Shown here: positions 57,696 to 64,000 of the stretch, one piece after another
Numbering within the stretch: position 1 is the first letter of the stretch
Layout of the letters: every line of letters begins with the position of its first letter
Source of the DNA: Nitzschia sp. pyKryTriq1
Lineage: Eukaryota > Bacillariophyta > Bacillariophyceae > Bacillariales > Bacillariaceae
Assembly (NCBI GenBank): GCA_956465555.1
Contig: OY101122.1
Location: 1,127,001 to 1,191,000, forward strand
DNA: 64,000 nt
Direction of reading: 5' to 3'
Position numbers and translations under genes: made by a program
Notes under the pieces: generated by a model
Told to the model about the DNA's origin: nothing
Database searches by the model: none
The model's input: only the letters and a program-made list of their open reading frames with translations

Positions 57696-58730
57696 CTGTT
57701 AGAGCGAGGATTCTCATCGTGCAAACCCGGGCCATCACTTGTGACGAGTGATCAACGCAGTAAAATAACACCAGATGGAGCTAGATCAGCTCCCAAATCC
57801 CTCGTTTCCGTCGAAGACCACCTCCACAATATAAAATACAGTTCATTGTACCACTTAACACGCTCCAAGAAGCCAAATTACACCATACATCATCAAAGAA
57901 CACGACCTTCAACGAAACTTCTGCCGCAATGCCCGACTTACGTAAGTTCCGAAGGATGAAGTGAGATTCTATAACTGACGCCTGTGCTTGCTGCAAGCAC
58001 TCGGATTGTCACTGATTGAGATGAAGAGGATGTTGGTATAGAAGTCATTTTTTTACATGATGGCAGCGCCTATGAGCGCTGAAATGGGTCTTGGGTCTTG
58101 TCAATAAAAGGGAGCGAGACGATGAAGCAGGGCTTCTTCGCGCTGATGATGGGACAATGAAGAGGCTTTGCACTTAGCACACTACTTTTACTCTCGAACT
58201 CCGCCGGCGGGTTTCATTCTGCGTTCGTGCGTCGCAATTTTTCGCAGAAGAAGAATTTCGCGCAGTTGAATCTTGTAACCAAGTCACGAGTCATTTTTCG
58301 TTCGCGATCCACGTCATCCACCTTTTGATCAATCCACCTATTTTAACGTCGATCCTGAGTGTCCACATTTTCACTTTGTTTGTTCTAAATACAAAATAAG
58401 ATAGTAACTAAGAAAGTAACATGAAACAAAGAATTCTTTAGGCACACAGGGACCGACAAAAGGTCGAGTTGGTCGTCCCAGCCTTTTTCGACTGGCAAAT
58501 TTTGCTTTTTCGTTCCCACAACCCACAACCCATAACAATGACAACGGTTCTGAAAGTGATCAAGGAGGAGGAGGAGTCAGTCTCGCGCCCTTGACCCTGG
58601 ATAATTTCTTTAAAATAAAATAGTAAACACAAGACCTATTCCTGCTTGGAGGAAAGGTGGGCCACGCACGGATGGAAAGAATGGTGAACGGAAGAATTGA
58701 GTGAAAAATTCTACACACAGACGTCTTGAA
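57696..58730. other. Intergenic region, probably with the first ATG11 exon
   Basis: About 1 kb between divergent genes. A minus-strand ATG frame at 57996 has a strong donor (TTAC|GTAAGT) but the wrong phase for the ATG11 acceptor. No other gene is seen. Confidence 0.5.
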
Positions 58731-59502
58731 ATGGACCAATCGGCTTCCCCATCGGCAGCTGAAACTGCTCTGGAAGCTCCTTCCGACCAAAGTCTGCGTG
58801 TTCCTTGCTACTGTGAAGAAAATGTATGGAGATTGGCGTACAGGAAACTTCAAAGTATGACTCAGGATGATGACAATGATTCGTCAGGATACTACATTGC
58901 TTTTGTCACGAACCCGCTAAAATGCGTGCCGATGTTTCAGCAGTTGGCAGTGAAGAACCCGTCCAAACCATGTTATTGGGACTATCATGTCATTCTGATA
59001 TCCTACTCGGAAGAAGATGACAACTCGTCGGCTCAGGTCTTTGACATGGACAGTCATTTGCCATATCCCTGTAGCCTGGAGTTTTACCTGGTCAATGTGT
59101 TTCCTTCAGAGATCCCATGGCCGGACGAATATTTGCCATACTTTCGGTAAGTCTCAGGCGATGAGTGGGAGACGCTTTGTTTTCGTTAAGTAGCTTACTG
59201 GGCGTGTTCTCTCTACTGGTACGTACAGACTTGTGGATGCCAAAGTCTTCTTGGAAACGTTCAGCAGTGATAGGATGCATATGTATAACGCCGAAACAAA
59301 AAAGTGGAACGCCACACCTCCGACTTATGCCTGCATTCTTCCATCGAAGAAGAGTAATCTTTTGAAATACATGACTATAGAAGAGGCGGAGGTGGAAAGC
59401 AGCATGGCAAATAGTCGCGACGACAAGCGTCCATTTGGTACGATATACTCCTTGACTGATCTCCGAAAGCGATTCCGAGTCGATCCACCAGACCAAAAAT
59501 GA
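58731..59502 (+). CDS. NTAQ1: Protein N-terminal glutamine amidohydrolase (WDYHV family)
   Basis: Two exons, 58731-59146 and 59229-59502 (82-nt GT-AG intron, phase 2), give 229 aa. The catalytic Cys is in VPCYCEENVWRL, the His in CYWDYHVILI (the family name motif) and the Asp in VFDMDSHLPYPC. The junction reads YLPYFR|LVDAKVFLETFSSDR, matching the family. C-terminal PPTYACI and GTIYSLTDLRKRF are also conserved. The enzyme deamidates N-terminal Gln to Glu so that the arginylation branch of the N-degron pathway can act; it is cytosolic or nuclear. The ATG at 58731 is used because upstream in-frame codons lack one. The gene ends 95 bp from the convergent uridine kinase. Confidence 0.95.
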
Positions 59503-59597
59503 AGCTTGGGTAATGAGACTCTGCAAAAGATCACCAGGTTGTACTTAGCTCAACTTCTATACTGGTACTTTACTGTAGCTCGTCTGTGTGCAGTATT

Positions 59598-60473
59598 CTA
59601 TGCCTCGGCGATCGCTTCTGCCGCTGCGAGGAGTTCAGATTCTACTCGCAGGTGGTTCGTAATCATTTTGACTGCAATATCTACGCTGTGTCCAGTCTCA
59701 CTGTTCACAATGACATCTGCTCTAGCTTTCGAAGGTTCTACAAACTGAGAATGCATCGGTTTGACAGTTGCCTTGTACTGCCCCATGATGGAATCCAGCG
59801 ACCGGCCTCGTTCTACCATATCTCGACTGATTCGCCGTACGGCTCGCGTATCACTTTCGGCATCCTGGAATTTGCATCAGGTTAGACAATGGAAGAATTC
59901 TAGAACGAAGGCAGACAATAATGATGCATGCAAGACTCACCACAAATACTCTGATATCCATCTCGTCGCAGAGGGCCTGATGAGTCAAAACAAGAATTCC
60001 TTCAACGATAATTATTCGTTTGGGGTGGACAAATTGAGTTACCGGTGTCCGTGAGTGGGTGGCAAAGTCATAAGTCGGCAAATTGGCCACCTTCCCCTCC
60101 TTCAGATCCTTCAGGTGTTGCACTAGAAGGTCGGTTTCTAAACTATCAGGGTGGTCGAAATTGGTTTTGGCGCGTTCTTCCAACGTCTTGTGCGATAGAT
60201 CTTTGTAGTAGTGATCATGCGTCAAATATACCACATTTTTCTCCCCACCAAGCTCTTTAAAGACTGCCCGTGCCAGTGTAGTCTTTTGTAGTAAAATGTG
60301 CAAGTGGAGGAAAAAATAGCAGAGTGTACGACGAGATGAGTCAAATAAATACATCGCAGCAAAGTCAGCGCCCTTCAAATTCTGGACTTGTCCCACACGA
60401 TGCAGCCATCGAAGCAGGGACGCACCTTCCCCGCGCCACTTCCACCCGCGATTCCAAGAGTGATAGGCTTCAT
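59598..60473 (-). CDS. Uridine kinase
   Basis: Three exons on the minus strand, 60473-60426, 60282-59941 and 59864-59598 (introns 143 and 76 nt, all phase 0), give 218 aa. Exon 1 encodes only MKPITLGIAGGSGAGK, ending inside the P-loop, and splicing completes GAGKTTLARAV. Further motifs are LTHDHYYKDLSH, FDHPDSLETDLL, IIIVEGILVL and, after the second junction, VFV|DAESDTRAVRRI followed by QFVEPSK. Length and motifs match uridine-cytidine kinase (pyrimidine salvage, UMP from uridine with ATP). A longer unspliced frame exists but breaks the P-loop. The gene is divergent from Bud32. Confidence 0.95.
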
Positions 60474-60973
60474 TGTCTTCGAGATGAATGTGGCCATGAG
60501 CTGAAATGATGGTTCCACTCGCAGTCAAATAAATGAAGATGGGAACGGTGTTGGTAAAAGGCGAGACGCAAGACGCTGTGTCATCATTCGCCATCATTCA
60601 TCACGGTGAAAAAAATATGTAAAAGTTACACACTTTTGCACTTTTGTCATGCATGCGTCGCGCCAAGGTCGCGCAATCGTCGTGGGTCCCGGCATTTTGG
60701 GAGTTTACTGAGTCACGATCTGTCAAACAGGGGAGTAAAACCGACTGCAACCCCCCGTTTCTCCTTCCGTCATCCAGTTGCGGTTGCTGGGGTGCAGTGG
60801 TTGGCGTGATCTGGTTCTGGTGGTTGGCAGTTGGCATGGATTTGCGATTTGAGGCTTTTTACGAAAAAAGGAAAGAACGATGGAACATTGTTCATGTCTG
60901 ATTGCGAAATTGTCCCGACCGAGTGCTAACGAGTTACAGTCAGATTGCATCGGATCTTTGATACTTTGGAAGC
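60474..60973. other. Divergent promoter region of uridine kinase and Bud32
   Basis: 500 bp, no gene supported. Confidence 0.65.
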
Positions 60974-61771
60974 ATGTCAGAAATCAATGAGGAGTCGTCG
61001 TCGTCCTCATCAGCCGTCGTTGGTTTCCAGACGTCCGCGCGAGACCAGTGGACTCTGCTGAGTCAAGGCGCCGAAGCCAGAGTGTGGAAGCTCTCTGCCA
61101 CGGGTATCGGTGGTGATAATTCAAACGGAAGTGCTCGATCAATAATTTGCAAGGAACGATTTTCCAAGGCATACCGGCACCCAGACCTGGACGAACGGTT
61201 GACCAAAAGCCGGTGCCGCTCGGAAGCGAGAGTGTTGGAAAAGTGTGCAAAGAAATCGGATATTCGTGTGCCCGAGGTGGTTCGAGTAGAAGCACCGCTA
61301 TTGTACATCGAATACATAGAAGGACCAAGCCTCAAGTCTTATCTGCTCGACAAGACAAATCAACCAAGGATATCTTTCACACAACTAGCAAAGCTGATGG
61401 GTGAAATGGTCGGGAAATTGCACAATCTGGGAGTGACACATGGAGATCTAACAACATCCAACATGATGGTTATGGAAGAAAATAGAGATGAAAGCTCAGA
61501 GAAATTTCTACAGCTAGTTTTGATCGACTTTGGACTCTCTAAATCAACTTCGAGTGTTGAGGAGCAAGCAGTAGATCTGTATGTCCTCGAACGGGCTCTT
61601 GAGTCGACACACCCAGACCTGCCAGAAAACTTCTTGGAAATGATTCTTGAAGCCTATTCAGAGACAACAAATAGCGAGTCGAAAACTACTGAAAAGAAGC
61701 ATCAACAAACCACGTTGAATCGTCTAGAGCAGGTGCGACAACGTGGGCGAAAGCGAGAGTGCTTTGGATAG
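60974..61771 (+). CDS. BUD32: KEOPS complex atypical kinase/ATPase Bud32 (PRPK)
   Basis: 265 aa. It is a compact protein-kinase fold without the usual activation segment: QGAEARVWKL glycine-loop substitute, ICKERFSKAYRHPDLDERL with the catalytic Lys, RSEARVLEKC (Glu), VTHGDLTTSNMMV catalytic loop, LIDFGLSKS (DFG) and the C-terminal RQRGRKRECFG tail typical of Bud32. Bud32 works in KEOPS with Kae1, Cgi121 and Pcc1 to make t6A37 in ANN-decoding tRNAs. Only the N-terminal Ser-rich 20 residues and a short C-terminal insert (TTNSESKTTEKKH) are extra. The start ATG follows GAAGC. Confidence 0.94.
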   Translation: MSEINEESSSSSSAVVGFQTSARDQWTLLSQGAEARVWKLSATGIGGDNSNGSARSIICKERFSKAYRHPDLDERLTKSRCRSEARVLEKCAKKSDIRVPEVVRVEAPLLYIEYIEGPSLKSYLLDKTNQPRISFTQLAKLMGEMVGKLHNLGVTHGDLTTSNMMVMEENRDESSEKFLQLVLIDFGLSKSTSSVEEQAVDLYVLERALESTHPDLPENFLEMILEAYSETTNSESKTTEKKHQQTTLNRLEQVRQRGRKRECFG

Positions 61772-62221
61772 TGGATAGCATCCCGTAGAAAGGTCTACTA
61801 GACTGATAATTTGTTTTATGATGACTCATCAATAAAGAGAAGGTAATGACAAGGAATCTTTCTTTCTATCTTCTGAGATGAAGATGTGTAGTGCGTACTT
61901 GGAGTTCTGTTAGCTACTCGTATATAGTAGAATAGATGTGATTTTTGAGAATGCACGACGCACGCACAATCACCGTTGCATTGAATAGAGCTATCTTAGC
62001 TCTTTTTCTTCATTCATCTCAGCGTGAAAAATTCCCACAGCCCATGACCATGGGAAAGTTGCATGGGATACTGAAAGGCTTGAGCAGAGACCACAGGCCA
62101 AAGATCTTCTCGGCGACTCGCCGAAACACACAAGGATAAAGTGGATAGTATCGTCAATAAGCCTTGAGCAAGTCCTACGGTACGAATGGAAGGTCAGTAG
62201 TCAAATTCTGAGGTCGGCAAT
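61772..62221. other. Intergenic region
   Basis: 450 bp between co-oriented genes; no gene seen. Confidence 0.6.
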
Positions 62222-63985
62222 ATGGCGTCATCGTCGTATCAGTCGGCGCCGGTAGCAAAAACGGCTTTTGACTCGTTGCAGGCAAAGCAATCAGCTCTTT
62301 CTGTCGGGTATACACCAATGGTGACACGAAATGAAGAGCATTATCAAGATCTTCTTCAACGGGCGACAAGTGATTGGAAAGTCAGGCGGCAAACACCACT
62401 GGTCAACGCGGGATATGCGACAAGGGTGTTGGCGGTTTCGCACGCGATCGATGGCTTTGTTCAGTACCACCAGCACGTCCATCCAGAAACAGAAATACAG
62501 ATTGTCTTTTTCGGATGTGGTGTAGATGTCATCGGGCTTTGGAGCCATTCCTTGGTAGAGAGGAGTGATCGGATCCGAATTCTGGAGCTAGATATGCCAA
62601 GTGTATGTGCCACCAAGAAGGATTTGTTGATCAGCAAGGGTCTAGTTACGGAAATGCCAGGTCCATATGAAACGAAAGAGGAAGGATTAATCGGCCAAAT
62701 AAGAACAGCCCCGCCAAAAAATGAAAGGCTATCGCAGCCAGATTACTTTCTGCTGCCTGTTGATTTGATGGACACTTCAGCTTTGAATCGAATACTGGAC
62801 GAGTCCTTAGTGATGGATCCTTCCAATGCGCCAACTTTGGTCGTATCCGAACTGGTGGTGGCATATTTACGTCCCGAAAATACAGACCAGCTCTTTAGTT
62901 GGTGTGCCTCGAGGCTGATTCGAACCTCTGGAAGCGCCATGTTGCTGTTGGAACCTCTGGGGCATGACGAAACAAAATCTAAACAAGTTACATCGGTTCT
63001 TGAGGGCTACCGACGCAAATATTGCCAAATGTTCCACAGTAAGATGGAGCGAGGCAAGTCGACAAACACACCAAATTCGAAGAATGATATATTGAATGAA
63101 TCCTCGGTATCGTCGTCTTTCTATCCGATCGGTGTGTCGATTAGATCCGTGGAAAAGCGATTTCGGACTGTGGGATTTCAAAGTGCCCATGTGACCACTC
63201 TGGGTTCGGCTGCCGCCCATTCATCCAAGGGATCAGAGTTTCGAATACCAGAAATCTTTGATGAGCATGCAGCCTTGATTCTGCATCTTCAATCTTATGT
63301 GGTTGCCACGGCATTTCCTCATGGTTCTGACGGCCTGCTTTCACGTTTAATGTGTCCAGCAACGTATGCTGGGTCCGAGATTCCGCCTCTACTGGCAGAG
63401 GAGGATAGAGTTGTCTATACTGTTTTGCAACCGAGAGATGAGATTGCCATGAGGGATCTGTTCTTCAAAACGTATGCCAATTTGTTTGATTCGTATCCTG
63501 CCGTTCGAAAAATGGTGAATGGCATTTTGAATCGCGAATTTGCGTTATCTTCAGATGGCGGCGTGGAAAAGGCAGATGATGATTCGTCAGAAATCACGAC
63601 ACGGTACAAAAGTCAGGGAGGCTGCTTCTTTGTGGCCGTCCGGTATGTAGAAGGCAATGACGGCGAACGGGAAGTGATTGGGTGTGTCGGTGTTCGACGC
63701 TGTGAGCGCAAAGATGATCTCAACACTTTGGAAGTTTTTCGTCTGGCAGTTCACGAGAGTTGCCGTGGAAAAGGTATCGGGCGTCATCTCTTGCAGATGG
63801 TCGAGTCCTTTGGCCGGTCCAGGAAGAGTCCAAAGCTCGTTGCCCACACCATCACATGTCTAGAACGAGCTCTTCTCGTCTACGAAGCCTGTGGATACAA
63901 AATTGAAAAGGATAGTCCTCTTGGGGCTTTGACCATGAGAACCTACTTCAAGACGCTGTTGTCTGGTACGCCTACTAAGTCATAG
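62222..63985 (+). CDS. Leucine-carboxyl-methyltransferase-like domain fused to a GNAT acetyltransferase
   Basis: 587 aa, single exon. Residues about 1-350 are an LCM-type class I methyltransferase: AGYATRVLAVSHAIDGF, SAM-binding IVFFGCGVDVIGLWSH, ILELDMPSVCATKKDLL and LVVSELVVAYLRPE correspond in order to LCMT1/TYW4 motifs. Residues about 395-580 are a GNAT domain: CFFVAVRYVE, VIGCVGVRR, then VFRLAVHESCRGKGIGRHLL (acetyl-CoA loop RGKGIG) and a last strand with LVYEACGYKIEK. LCM enzymes methylate the C-terminal Leu of PP2A or the tRNA wybutosine precursor; I cannot tell which, or whether the target differs. The substrate of the GNAT half is unknown. The frame is unbroken across the join, so the fusion is not an artefact of a missed stop. 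Confidence 0.88.
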   Translation: MASSSYQSAPVAKTAFDSLQAKQSALSVGYTPMVTRNEEHYQDLLQRATSDWKVRRQTPLVNAGYATRVLAVSHAIDGFVQYHQHVHPETEIQIVFFGCGVDVIGLWSHSLVERSDRIRILELDMPSVCATKKDLLISKGLVTEMPGPYETKEEGLIGQIRTAPPKNERLSQPDYFLLPVDLMDTSALNRILDESLVMDPSNAPTLVVSELVVAYLRPENTDQLFSWCASRLIRTSGSAMLLLEPLGHDETKSKQVTSVLEGYRRKYCQMFHSKMERGKSTNTPNSKNDILNESSVSSSFYPIGVSIRSVEKRFRTVGFQSAHVTTLGSAAAHSSKGSEFRIPEIFDEHAALILHLQSYVVATAFPHGSDGLLSRLMCPATYAGSEIPPLLAEEDRVVYTVLQPRDEIAMRDLFFKTYANLFDSYPAVRKMVNGILNREFALSSDGGVEKADDDSSEITTRYKSQGGCFFVAVRYVEGNDGEREVIGCVGVRRCERKDDLNTLEVFRLAVHESCRGKGIGRHLLQMVESFGRSRKSPKLVAHTITCLERALLVYEACGYKIEKDSPLGALTMRTYFKTLLSGTPTKS

Positions 63986-64000
63986 TACCGCTCTACAAGC

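Noticed and set aside
59851-60597. Unspliced 248-codon minus-strand reading of the uridine kinase locus
   Set aside because: It replaces the P-loop and reads through two introns; the three-exon model restores all motifs and phase.
1-64000. CRISPR arrays, insertion sequences, bacterial operons
   Set aside because: No regularly spaced repeats, no transposase-inverted-repeat units and clear eukaryotic gene structure with spliceosomal introns.

Overview
The window looks like nuclear DNA of a photosynthetic stramenopile, most likely a pennate diatom. The evidence is the gene content (a DUF6824 protein, secreted Cys-rich and ShKT proteins, two proteins with a signal peptide followed by an AF-type plastid cleavage motif), dense genes on both strands, short GT-AG introns of about 64-156 nt, and no operons. 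No species name can be given from sequence alone.

Region by region: 0-13 kb holds a KCTD-type BTB protein with a mitochondrial-like presequence, a 1489-residue coiled-coil protein, GINS subunit Sld5, a Popeye-domain-like membrane protein, a small secreted Cys-rich protein and an FAD oxidoreductase. 14-28 kb is dominated by a family of four secreted 2-oxoglutarate/Fe(II) dioxygenase-like proteins (copies A-D). Three carry a C-terminal ShKT domain and two end in the ER-retention signal HDEL. Interspersed are a DUF6824 protein, a plastid-type presenilin/signal-peptide-peptidase-like GxGD protease, a plastid-type helical-repeat protein, a villin-headpiece protein and a small acidic protein. 28-41 kb has a MORN protein, two unknown proteins, LSM2, a circularly permuted tRNA-Ile(UAU) gene, a CCA-adding enzyme and a GH28-like protein. 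41-64 kb has two TLC-like paralogues flanking gamma-tubulin, a large unknown RS-containing protein and WDR18/Ipi3. It continues with a CXXC-less DUF866 protein, a pirin, ATG11/FIP200, the N-terminal glutamine amidase NTAQ1, uridine kinase, the KEOPS kinase Bud32 and an LCMT-GNAT fusion.

Most genes are unrelated housekeeping neighbours. The real local themes are: (1) the tandem/inverted dioxygenase-ShKT family, with one recent inverted duplication (B and D); (2) several tRNA-related functions (permuted tRNA, CCA-adding enzyme, Bud32), probably by chance; (3) paralogue pairs in which one copy keeps introns and the other has none; (4) a strongly over-represented palindromic octamer TACCGGTA scattered almost only through intergenic DNA.

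The most unusual object is the tRNA at 35555-35633. Its 3' half lies upstream of its 5' half with six bases between them, and joining the halves gives a complete 73-nt cloverleaf.
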